Shown piece by piece: positions 56,815 to 64,000 of a DNA stretch of 64,000 nt. The translations under genes were made by a program, and so were the position numbers. The stretch lies in contig NZ_CP088297.1 of assembly GCF_024666615.1 (NCBI RefSeq), positions 3,576,501 to 3,640,500 on the forward strand. The letters run 5' to 3'. Under the pieces are notes generated by a model. The model did not search any database. It had not been told where the DNA came from and saw only the letters and a program-made list of their open reading frames with translations. The first letter of the stretch is position 1, and each line of letters opens with the position of its first letter. The DNA comes from Aquabacterium sp. J223 (GTDB lineage: Bacteria > Pseudomonadota > Gammaproteobacteria > Burkholderiales > Burkholderiaceae_C).

Positions 56815-57135
56815 TCAGACCGTCTTGTGCACGAACGCCGCGCGGTCGACGTCGGTCATCCACACCGCGCTGTCGCCGGGCTGGCCGCTGGACACGCTGG
56901 CCACCACGCAGTCGTAGAGCCGCTCGGCCACCTCGTCGGACACCACCATCTCCACCCGCACCCGGGGCACGTGGTCGCGCAGCGCATCGCGGATGGACAC
57001 CGCGCCACCGCTGACGGCGCCGACATAGCCTTCGGCGCGCAGCACCGTCATGCCCGGGAAGCCGGGCTGCGCCCGCAGCGCCGCATGCAGACCCGGCAGC
57101 CGCTGGGGCGCCATCACGGCCTTGATCTCCTTCAT
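56815..57135 (-). CDS. PII-like protein (PII-NG group) linked to metal exporter
   Basis: This 106-residue protein has a PII fold. It begins MKEIKAVMAPQRLPGLHAAL, resembling the GlnB/GlnK start, and continues with VRVEMVVSDEVAERLYDCVV. The uridylylated Tyr of the classical T-loop is not seen in the usual position. A group of PII proteins encoded next to heavy-metal RND exporters (PII-NG) has been described, and this gene, 23 bases after the RND pump gene, fits it. Its role may be metal or nucleotide sensing for the pump. It is not the general nitrogen regulator. Confidence 0.8.
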   Translation of the reverse strand: MKEIKAVMAPQRLPGLHAALRAQPGFPGMTVLRAEGYVGAVSGGAVSIRDALRDHVPRVRVEMVVSDEVAERLYDCVVASVSSGQPGDSAVWMTDVDRAAFVHKTV

Positions 57136-57158
57136 GTCGTCCTCGTCGATCGACGGCC

Positions 57159-60100
57159 TCAGGCCGTCTTGGGCTGGTCGTCGAACCAGCGGAAGATGGT
57201 GGGCAGCATCACCAGCGTGAGCAGCGTGCAGGTGATGAGGCCGCCGATGACCACGATGGCCAGCGGCCGCTGCACCTCCGAGCCGGGCCCGGTGGCGAAC
57301 AGGAACGGGATGAGGCCCAGCATGGCCACGGTGGCGGTCATCATCACCGGCCGGAAGCGCAGCTTGGCGCCCTCCACCACCGCCTCGGCCACGTCCATGC
57401 CCTTGGCGCGCAGGTCGCGGATGTAGCTGATGAGCACCACGCCGTTGAGCACCGCGATGCCCCACAACGCGATGAAGCCCACGCTGGCCGGCACTGACAG
57501 GTACTCGCCGGAGACGAACAGCCCGACCACCCCGCCGATGGAGGCGAAGGGCAGCACCAGGATGATCAGCGAGGCCGTCTTCACCGAACGGAAGAGCAGG
57601 AACAGCAGGAAGAAGATGGCGCCCACCGTGATCGGCACGATGATGGACAGGTGGCCCAGCGCGCGTTCCATGTTCTGGAACTGGCCGCCCCACTCCAGCC
57701 GGTAGCCCTCCGGCAGCTTGACCTGCTGCGCCACCTTCTGCTGCAGCTCGGCGACGAAGCCGCCGAGGTCGCGGTCCGCGACGTTGATGCCCACCACGAT
57801 GCGGCGCTTGGCCAGCTCGCGGCTGACCTGCGCCGGGCCCTCGGCCACCTCCACCCGGGCCACGCTGGACATCGGCAGCTGGGCGCCGTTGGGCGCGCTG
57901 ATGATGAGCTTGCGGATGGACTCGATGTCGTCGCGGTAGTCCACCGGCAGCCGCACCACCGCCGAGAAGCGGCGCTCGCCTTCGTAGATCTCGGTCGCCG
58001 CCTTGCCGCCGATGGCCGTCTCGATGACGTTGTGCACGTCGCTGACGTTCAGGCCGTAGCGGGCGATGGCCTGGCGGTCGATCTCGATCTGCAGGTACTG
58101 CTGGCCCGCGATGCGTTCGACCTTCAGGTCCTGTGCGCCGCGCAGGCCCTTGGCCACGCGGGCGATGTCGTCGCCCAGCCGCTTCAACTGGCCCAGGTCG
58201 TCGCCAAAGATCTTCACCGCGATGTCGGCGCGCACGCCGGTCACCATCTCGTCGACCCGGTCGCTGATCGGCTGGGCCATGACGATGTTGACGCCGGGCA
58301 GCGACGTCAGCTTCTTGCGGATCTCGTCGGCGATGGTGTCCTGCGTCCAGCCGTCGGGCCAGTCGTCGCGGTCGGCCAGCGACACGATGGGCGTCGACTC
58401 GTTCTGCGCCTGCGGGTCGGCGGCGCTCTCGCCGCGGCCGACGCCGGACACCGCCGACTTCACGCCCGGCACCTGCATGACCAGCCTCATCGCCTCCATC
58501 TCCATGCGGATGGATTCCTCCAGCGAGATGTTGGGCACCCGGTCGATGGCCGGCACCACCGAGCCCTCCTTCATCTCCGGGATGAAGGAGCTGCCGAGGA
58601 AGGGGATCAGCGCGCCGGCGCCGACCAGCATCACCAGCGAGGCCAGCACGGTCACGCCGGGCCGCGCGATGGCCCGGTGCAGCAGCGCGAGGTAGGGGCG
58701 CTTGAGCTTGCGCACCAGCCAGGTGTCGTGCGCCTCCTCGCTGTGGTGCTCGCCCTCGGGCGTGGCCTTGACCTTGAGCAGGTACGACGCCAGCACCGGC
58801 GACAGCGTCAGCGACAGCACCAGCGAGATGGCCAGCGCGATGGCGATGGTGTAGGCCAGCGGCGCGAACATCTTGCCTTCCATGCCCTGCAGCGTCATCA
58901 GCGGCAGGAACACCAGGATGATCACGCCGACGCCGAAGATCACCGGCGTGGCGACCTCCTTGACGGCCTCGAAGAGCACGCGGATGCGCGACTCCGACGC
59001 GGCGCCCGGCCGCGACAGGTGCGACACCGCGTTCTCCACCACCACCACCGAGCCGTCGACCATCAGGCCGATGGCGATGGCCAGGCCGCCGAGCGACATC
59101 AGGTTGGCCGACAGCCCGAGGTGGTTCATGGCCAGGAAGGTGACCAGCGGCGTCAGCACCAGCGTGCCCACCACCACCAGCGCCGAGCGGATGTCGCCGA
59201 GGAACAGCAGCAGCACGACGACGACGAAGATGACGCCCTCGATCAGCACCTTGACCACGGTGTTGACCGCCGAGTCGACCAGCTCCGAGCGGTCGTAGTA
59301 GGGCACGATCTTCAGACCGTCGGGCAGCATGCCGCGCTCGTTGATCTCGGCCACCCGTTCCTTGACGCGGCCGACCACCTCCTTGGCGTTGCCGCCGCGC
59401 AGCATCATGACCACGCCGCCCACGCTCTCGGTGACGCCGTTCTTCACCACCGCGCCGACGCGCACCGCGGTGCCGATGCGCACCTCCGCCACGTCGCGGA
59501 TGGTCACCGGCGTGCCCTGGAACTCCTTCAGCACGATGCGGCCGATGTCGTCGAGCGACTGCACCAGTCCGACGCCGCGGATCAGGTACTGCTCGGCGAA
59601 GTGCGGCAGCACGCCGCCGCCGGCGTTGGCGTTGTTGCGCGCCAGCGCCTCGAACACCTGGTGGATGGTCAGGCCGTAGTAGCGCAGCTTGTCGGGCGCC
59701 ACCAGCACCTGGTACTGCTTCTCGTAGCCGCCCTGCGAGTTGATCTCCGCGATGCCGGGGATGGAGCGCAGCAGCGGCCGCACCACCCAGTCCTGCGCGG
59801 TGCGGCGCTCGGTCAGCTCGTCGATGGAGAGCTGCCGGTCGGCGTCGTCGGGCCGCTCCAGCGTGTACTGGTAGATCTCGCCGAGGCCGGTGGACACCGG
59901 CCCCAGCACCGGCGAGATGCCCACCGGCAGCCGGCCGGCGATCTCGATCAGCCGCTCCATCACCAGCTGGCGGGCGAAGTAGACGTCGGTGGCGTCGGTG
60001 AACACCAGCGTGATCAGCGACAGCCCCGGCCGGTTGAGCGAGCGCATCTCCTCCAGGCCCGGCAGGCCGGTCATGGCGATCTCGATCGGCACGGTGGCGA

Positions 60101-60290
60101 AGCGCTCCACCTCCTCCGGGCTGCGGCCAGGCGCCTCGGTGGCGATCTGCACCTGCACGTTGGTGACGTCGGGGAAGGCGTCGAGCGACAGCTTGCGCGC
60201 GGCGTCCAGCCCGAAGGCCAGCAGGATCACCGAGAAGACGACGACGATCAGGCGCTGCGCCAGCGCCCCGCGGATGAGCGACTCGATCAT
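57159..60290 (-). CDS. Heavy-metal efflux RND transporter, inner-membrane pump (CzcA/CusA type)
   Basis: This 1043-residue pump exports metal ions from periplasm or cytoplasm in exchange for protons. The start MIESLIRGALAQRLIVV, the two large periplasmic loops and 12 helices match the HME-RND family. In helix 4 it has GGLAIAIGLMVDGSVVVVEN. The CzcA-type signature DFG...VDGAVV...VEN has Asp at the position that is Ala here, so its metal specificity cannot be read directly (Cu/Ag or Zn/Co/Cd or Ni). Periplasmic residues FIPEMKEGSVV and PQAQNESTPI are typical. Its start overlaps the membrane fusion gene stop by four bases. Confidence 0.92.
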   Translation of the reverse strand: MIESLIRGALAQRLIVVVFSVILLAFGLDAARKLSLDAFPDVTNVQVQIATEAPGRSPEEVERFATVPIEIAMTGLPGLEEMRSLNRPGLSLITLVFTDATDVYFARQLVMERLIEIAGRLPVGISPVLGPVSTGLGEIYQYTLERPDDADRQLSIDELTERRTAQDWVVRPLLRSIPGIAEINSQGGYEKQYQVLVAPDKLRYYGLTIHQVFEALARNNANAGGGVLPHFAEQYLIRGVGLVQSLDDIGRIVLKEFQGTPVTIRDVAEVRIGTAVRVGAVVKNGVTESVGGVVMMLRGGNAKEVVGRVKERVAEINERGMLPDGLKIVPYYDRSELVDSAVNTVVKVLIEGVIFVVVVLLLFLGDIRSALVVVGTLVLTPLVTFLAMNHLGLSANLMSLGGLAIAIGLMVDGSVVVVENAVSHLSRPGAASESRIRVLFEAVKEVATPVIFGVGVIILVFLPLMTLQGMEGKMFAPLAYTIAIALAISLVLSLTLSPVLASYLLKVKATPEGEHHSEEAHDTWLVRKLKRPYLALLHRAIARPGVTVLASLVMLVGAGALIPFLGSSFIPEMKEGSVVPAIDRVPNISLEESIRMEMEAMRLVMQVPGVKSAVSGVGRGESAADPQAQNESTPIVSLADRDDWPDGWTQDTIADEIRKKLTSLPGVNIVMAQPISDRVDEMVTGVRADIAVKIFGDDLGQLKRLGDDIARVAKGLRGAQDLKVERIAGQQYLQIEIDRQAIARYGLNVSDVHNVIETAIGGKAATEIYEGERRFSAVVRLPVDYRDDIESIRKLIISAPNGAQLPMSSVARVEVAEGPAQVSRELAKRRIVVGINVADRDLGGFVAELQQKVAQQVKLPEGYRLEWGGQFQNMERALGHLSIIVPITVGAIFFLLFLLFRSVKTASLIILVLPFASIGGVVGLFVSGEYLSVPASVGFIALWGIAVLNGVVLISYIRDLRAKGMDVAEAVVEGAKLRFRPVMMTATVAMLGLIPFLFATGPGSEVQRPLAIVVIGGLITCTLLTLVMLPTIFRWFDDQPKTA

Positions 60291-61471
60291 GATGCGCCGC
60301 CCAGTTCGGCGCGCTTGCGCTCGTTGTTGAGGTGGAAGCCACCCTCGATGACGATGGTCTCGCCGCCGACCAGGCCGGAGCGCACGGCGCGCAGGCCGTT
60401 GACCTCGTCGCCCAGCTTCACCGGCGTCAGCCGCCAGGGCCCCTTGTCGGTCTTGACGAAGACGTGGTCGACGTTCTCCTCACGCACCACCGCGCTGGAC
60501 GGCACGACCAGGCGCTCCACCGGCAGCGGCTCGATCGCCATGTTCGCCAGCATCGCCGGCCGCAGCTGCCGCTTCGGGTTGGCCACCTCGGTGCGCACGG
60601 TGACCGTGCGCGTCTCGGGGTTGACGATGTCGGCCACCCAGACCAGGTGGCCTTCGATGGCGTCGATGCCCTGCGCGGCCACCTCGACCTTCACCGGCTG
60701 GCCGACGCGCACGCGGCCGATCTCGCTTTCCGGCACCTGCGCCACCACCCACACCCGCGACAGGTCGGCGACGGTGAACAGCATCTCCGCCGGCTGCACC
60801 ACCTGGCCGCGGTTGACCCGCCGCTCGACCAGCACGCCGTTGACGGTGGACACGATGGAGGAGGTGGAGTTGATGGCACCGCTGGCGGTGGTCTGCGCGA
60901 TCGCCTTGGGCGAGACGCCCATCACGCGCAGCTGGTCGGTGGCGGCCCGCTCCTCGACCTGCGCGACGGCCAGCTCGTTCTCGCGCCGCTGCAGTTCGGC
61001 GCTGCCGATGACGTCGGCGGCCAGCAGGGTGCGGGCGCGCTCCACCGCCTTGCCGGCCAGGTCGCGCTGCGCCCTCGCCTTCAGCAGCGCCAGCTGCGCC
61101 GTGGCCAGCTCCGCGCTGTGCAGTTGCGCCAGCACCTCGCCGGCCTGCACCGACTGGCCCGGCAGCGCGTAGAGCTCGGTCACCCGGCCGGTGACCGCCG
61201 CGCCGATGCGTGCCACCGACTGCTCGTCGAAGTCGACCCGGCCGACCACCTGCAGCGGCTCGCTCACCGGCACGCGGGCGACGACGCCGGTCTTCAGGCG
61301 CTGGGCCAGCGAATCCGGCGGCGTCACGAGGCGGGGGTCGGTCGGCGCCGCGGCGGCGGCGGGCTTGTTCGCTTCGGCCTCGCTGCCGCAGCCGGCGACC
61401 AGACCGGCGGCGGCCAGGGCGGCGGTCAGCAGCAGGACACGCGCTGCGGCGATGGGGCGGTGTGACGACAT
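60287..61471 (-). CDS. Periplasmic adaptor of the metal efflux system (CzcB/CusB type)
   Basis: This 394-residue lipoprotein adaptor links pump and outer-membrane channel. The signal ends in the lipobox LVAGCGSE (Cys about residue 26). The mature protein has a barrel-sandwich domain (VGRVDFDEQSVARIGAAVTG, GQSVQAGEVLAQLHSAELAT), an alpha-hairpin, and a beta-barrel domain (VWVVAQVPESEIGRVRVGQP, GIDAIEGHLVWVADIVNPET). The start at 61471 gives MSSHRPIAAARVLLLTAALA. There is no long His-rich metal-binding segment. Confidence 0.9.
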   Translation of the reverse strand: MSSHRPIAAARVLLLTAALAAAGLVAGCGSEAEANKPAAAAAPTDPRLVTPPDSLAQRLKTGVVARVPVSEPLQVVGRVDFDEQSVARIGAAVTGRVTELYALPGQSVQAGEVLAQLHSAELATAQLALLKARAQRDLAGKAVERARTLLAADVIGSAELQRRENELAVAQVEERAATDQLRVMGVSPKAIAQTTASGAINSTSSIVSTVNGVLVERRVNRGQVVQPAEMLFTVADLSRVWVVAQVPESEIGRVRVGQPVKVEVAAQGIDAIEGHLVWVADIVNPETRTVTVRTEVANPKRQLRPAMLANMAIEPLPVERLVVPSSAVVREENVDHVFVKTDKGPWRLTPVKLGDEVNGLRAVRSGLVGGETIVIEGGFHLNNERKRAELGGAS

Positions 61472-61512
61472 GGCGGTCCTTCGGGTGGTGTGTGGGGCAA
61501 CGGTCATGGCGC

Positions 61513-62865
61513 TCATGGCAGCTCCGCGCCCAGTCGGCCCAGCTCGACCAGCGCGGCGCGCAGGTCGTAGCGGGCGGTGTTCAGGTCGTTGCGCGCCAGG
61601 CGGAAGGCGCGCTGCGTGTCCAGCCATTCGAGGATGCCGCGCTCGCCGGCGCGGTAGGCGGCCTCGGCCACCCGCATCGCGTCGGCGGCCTGGCGCAGCA
61701 CGCCGCCCTCCAGCGCGGCGACCTGGCCGGCGGCCAGTTCGTACTGCTGCCAGGCGATCTCCAGCTGCTGGCCGATCTGCAGCTCACGGTCGGCCAGGCT
61801 GCTGCGCAGGCGCATCAGCTCGGCCTCGGCCTCGGCGATCGGGCCGACCCGGCGGTCGAACAGCGGCACGTTGACGACCACGCCGACCCGGTTGATGCGC
61901 ACGTCGGGCTCCTGCTCGGAGGTGCCGCGCAAGGCGAAGGCCGGCAGGCGGCGCTGGCGCTCCAGCGCCAGGCGGGCCTCGGCGGTCTGCAGCTCGGCGC
62001 GGGCCAGCCGCAGCTCGGGGTGGCGCTGCAGCACCGAGACGCGCAGCGCTTCCAGCGACGCCGGCGGCGCGCCCGGCGGGTCCTCGATGCTGCCGACGAG
62101 GCGGAAGTCGGTCGGCAGCGTGGGGCCGACCAGCCGGCGCAGTTCGTTGCGCGCCTGCTGCACGCGCAGCACGGCCGCCTGCACGGCGCGCTGGGCGTTC
62201 AGGCGCTCGGTGTCGGCGCGGATCAGCTCGAAGCGCGGCGCCTCGCCGGTGTCCACCCGCACCGCCACCCGGTTGCGGATCTGCTCGGCCAGCGCCAGGT
62301 CCTCGCGCGCGTTGCGCGCATCGGCCGCCGCGCGCAGCAGCGCGTAGTAGCGCAGCTGCAGGTCGGTCAGCAGGTCCAGCGAGAAGCTGCCCGCGGCGGC
62401 ACGCGAGCCCTCCAGCGACGACTCGGCGACGTTGCGCCGCGCCTCGCGCAGCGCCGGCCGCTCGATCGGCTGCGTGATCGACAGGCTCTGCCCGTTGCCC
62501 CCCGCGGCGGCCGGCAGCCGCGCGCGCTGGCGGCCGGTCATCACCTCGATGTCGGGGTTGGGGTAGGCGCCGGCGGTGATGAGGCCGGCCTGCGCCGCGG
62601 TGATGCGGGCACGGGCCGCGGCGAGCGCGGGATTGGCCTCCCGCGCCAGGGCGAGCAGGTCGTCGAGCCGGTAGGCCTGGCCGGAGGGCAGGTTGAGCTG
62701 GGGCACGACCAGTTCGGGCACCGGACCGAGCGGCGCCGGCGCCGGCATGGCCGGCAGCGGCGGCACCGGGTCGGCCGGCTGGGCCAGGGCGCCGACGGGC
62801 AGGAGCAGCGCGGCGACCAGGGCACAGGCCGACCAGGGAAAACGGGACGAACGGCAGGAGCGCAT
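61513..62865 (-). CDS. Outer-membrane channel of the metal efflux system (CzcC/TolC type)
   Basis: This 450-residue outer-membrane factor begins with a signal peptide (SACALVAALLLPVGALAQ) and a Pro-rich linker. Two TolC-like repeats follow: LALAREANPALAAARARI and SVLQRHPELRLARAELQTA open the halves, and GERGILEWLDTQRAFRLARN is characteristic of CzcC. It completes the tripartite pump; the order on the minus strand is channel, adaptor, pump, PII-like, as in czcCBA. The gap to the adaptor is 41 bases. Confidence 0.9.
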   Translation of the reverse strand: MRSCRSSRFPWSACALVAALLLPVGALAQPADPVPPLPAMPAPAPLGPVPELVVPQLNLPSGQAYRLDDLLALAREANPALAAARARITAAQAGLITAGAYPNPDIEVMTGRQRARLPAAAGGNGQSLSITQPIERPALREARRNVAESSLEGSRAAAGSFSLDLLTDLQLRYYALLRAAADARNAREDLALAEQIRNRVAVRVDTGEAPRFELIRADTERLNAQRAVQAAVLRVQQARNELRRLVGPTLPTDFRLVGSIEDPPGAPPASLEALRVSVLQRHPELRLARAELQTAEARLALERQRRLPAFALRGTSEQEPDVRINRVGVVVNVPLFDRRVGPIAEAEAELMRLRSSLADRELQIGQQLEIAWQQYELAAGQVAALEGGVLRQAADAMRVAEAAYRAGERGILEWLDTQRAFRLARNDLNTARYDLRAALVELGRLGAELP

Positions 62866-63056
62866 GGGGGGGCGGGACAAGGTTGGGCCGGAGCCCTGCA
62901 CGCTTCACGCCACGACCTGCCGAGGGGGCAGTCCGGTGCCGAGCGGTCGAAGGGGCTACGGGCCGCGGCCGCCGCCCGAAGCCTGGGCTGTCGGGACGGC
63001 GGATCGTGACACGCACCGCCGCGCGGGTCACCAGACCGGCGCGGCGGGCAACACCG

Positions 63057-63494
63057 TCAACCCAGGGCGGGCGGGCGCAGCAGCCGCTGCGGCGGCGCGT
63101 TGGGATGGGCCGGGCCCGCGGCCAGCGGCCACGCCTGCGACGGGCGCCCGCCGGCGGCCAGGGCCAGCCCCGGCATGGGGCCGAACTCCGGCGCGTCCAC
63201 CGTCGCCGCCTCCTTTGGAAGGGCCGGGGCCGGCGCCTCGCGCACCGCGCAGGCCGCGACCGTGGCGGTGGTGACCGAGGCGGCCTGGCTCCACGAGGGA
63301 CGCGCCGCAGCGACGGCCGCCGTCGCGCTGGCCGGCTCCGCCGGCAGCAGCGTGCGGCCCGCCCGCGCGCTGCGCGTCGGGCAGTCCGAGGCGGACACCG
63401 CCCACGACAGCAGCGCCAGCAACAGCAGCAGCCCGAGCACCAGCCCCCGGTGGAGACCGGGCGGCAGGCGGCGGGCAGGGTTGGCGAAGGTCAC
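63057..63494 (-). CDS. Hypothetical membrane-anchored or secreted protein upstream of the efflux genes
   Basis: A 145-residue reading from a GTG at 63494 has a basic start, one hydrophobic stretch (GLVLGLLLLLALLSWAVSA) that could be a signal or anchor, a Cys in SDCPTRSARAG, and a long Ala/Pro-rich, low-complexity remainder. Its position just before the channel gene is like that of the small regulatory protein CzcI, but it lacks the CzcI His/Cys pattern I would expect. Coding status is only moderately supported; low complexity and high GC may inflate the frame. Confidence 0.4.
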   Translation of the reverse strand: MTFANPARRLPPGLHRGLVLGLLLLLALLSWAVSASDCPTRSARAGRTLLPAEPASATAAVAAARPSWSQAASVTTATVAACAVREAPAPALPKEAATVDAPEFGPMPGLALAAGGRPSQAWPLAAGPAHPNAPPQRLLRPPALG

Positions 63495-63676
63495 GAAGGG
63501 AAGGGCTGGAGCGTTGCGGCGGGTGACGGAGCCGGCAACGCAACAACAAGTTCCACGGCAACCACGGGTTTTTACCACGTCGACCCCGACCCAGGGGCGC
63601 AGTCAACCCTTCGAGCGACCGGCCGCCGGCCGCACGCGACCGGTTCCGAGCCCGTCGCCACCCCGGTCGGTCCACC

Positions 63677-64000
63677 TCAGTCGACCCAGGTCACCGCCTG
63701 CTCGATCGGCGCGCGGTCGACCCGGAAGGCGTTCGCCGGGTGGTCGGTCTGCTCATGGCCGAACGAGATGCCGGCCACGACCTGGCGGTCGTCGGCGATG
63801 CCGAGCGACTGGCGCACGAAGGCCGAATCGACCGCCACCGCCGCCTGCGCCACCGCCGCCAGGCCGAGGTGCTGCGCCGCGAGCAGGAAGGTGGCGATGT
63901 AGCCGCCGCAGTCGATGGCGCCGTAGACCCCGAGGTCGCGGGCGGTCGAGACCACCGCCAGGTGCGGCGCGCCGAAGAAGCGGAAGTTCTCCAGGTTCTG
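63677..64000 (-). CDS. Nitroreductase family protein, C-terminal part (cut by window edge)
   Basis: The last 107 residues of a protein entering from the right edge. ENFRFFGAPHLAVVSTARDL, then GAIDCGGYIATFLLAAQHLG and the C-terminal FVRQSLGIADDRQVVAGISFG match the nitroreductase family, FMN flavoproteins that reduce nitro groups or quinones with NAD(P)H. The AIDCGGYIATFLLAA stretch corresponds to the helix with D/G-x-x-x-Q lining the FMN site in this family. The FMN-binding N-terminal half is outside the window. Confidence 0.8.
   Translation of the reverse strand, partial: QNLENFRFFGAPHLAVVSTARDLGVYGAIDCGGYIATFLLAAQHLGLAAVAQAAVAVDSAFVRQSLGIADDRQVVAGISFGHEQTDHPANAFRVDRAPIEQAVTWVD

Noticed and set aside
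57651-61172. A 1173-codon open frame on the plus strand
   Set aside because: It lies antisense to the RND pump and adaptor genes. Its His/Asp/Gln/Arg-rich composition is the usual shadow of a high-GC gene on the other strand.

Overview
The window is very GC-rich, dense in genes, and free of rRNA, CRISPR arrays and insertion sequences. Gene content and layout point to a betaproteobacterium of the Burkholderiales, probably near the Rubrivivax/Leptothrix/Ideonella group: a Bug-type solute receptor, DUF2242 and DUF3717 proteins, a PEP-CTERM protein, a class I fumarase, and the block ppc / hemC-hemD-hemX-hemY next to argH and an AlgZ/AlgR-like pair. This placement is inferred from gene families, not from a marker-gene comparison.

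Layout. 1-1682: start of an Mrp antiporter gene, a small secreted protein, a lone receiver domain and a small hypothetical gene. 1762-4833: class I fumarase, then a lower-GC two-gene insert (RelA/SpoT-type synthetase plus a 79-aa partner; candidate toxin-antitoxin pair), then a DUF2242 lipoprotein. 4849-11245: HDAC-like deacetylase with MscS channel on the minus strand, diverging from a MoxR / DUF58 / transglutaminase operon. 11211-13186: patatin and an IclR regulator. 13274-21069: aromatic catabolism (metallo-beta-lactamase-fold protein, flavin hydroxylase plus small coupling protein resembling MhaAB, Bug receptor, homogentisate dioxygenase, fumarylacetoacetase, Rieske oxygenase). 21109-27796: leucine/isovalerate (liu) genes with a divergent AraC-type regulator. 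27882-33343: tRNA-Arg, gentisate dioxygenase and the haem genes. 33457-40733: ppc, PEP-CTERM protein, LytTR response regulator with its kinase, argH. 40663-42794: membrane protein and O-antigen-ligase-like protein.

42796-45326 is the clear accessory region: AT-richer DNA holding small genes separated by integron attC recombination sites, with no integrase in the window (a CALIN-type array). It includes small membrane proteins, a DUF4124 protein and decayed fragments.

45403-52868: SnoaL-like and cupin proteins, acyl-CoA desaturase, RsmB-type rRNA methyltransferase, purN, trpS, a DUF3717/DUF1289 protein and a MATE exporter. 52873-56721: envelope-stress-like two-component system with a Spy/CpxP-like protein, and a degenerate GGDEF protein. 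56815-63494: a heavy-metal RND tripartite exporter with a PII-like protein. The window ends inside a nitroreductase.

Four conserved genes (mscS, fumarylacetoacetase, liuB, ppc) each carry a single reading-frame break. Three of the breaks lie in C/G homopolymers, so sequencing or assembly error is the first explanation to test.
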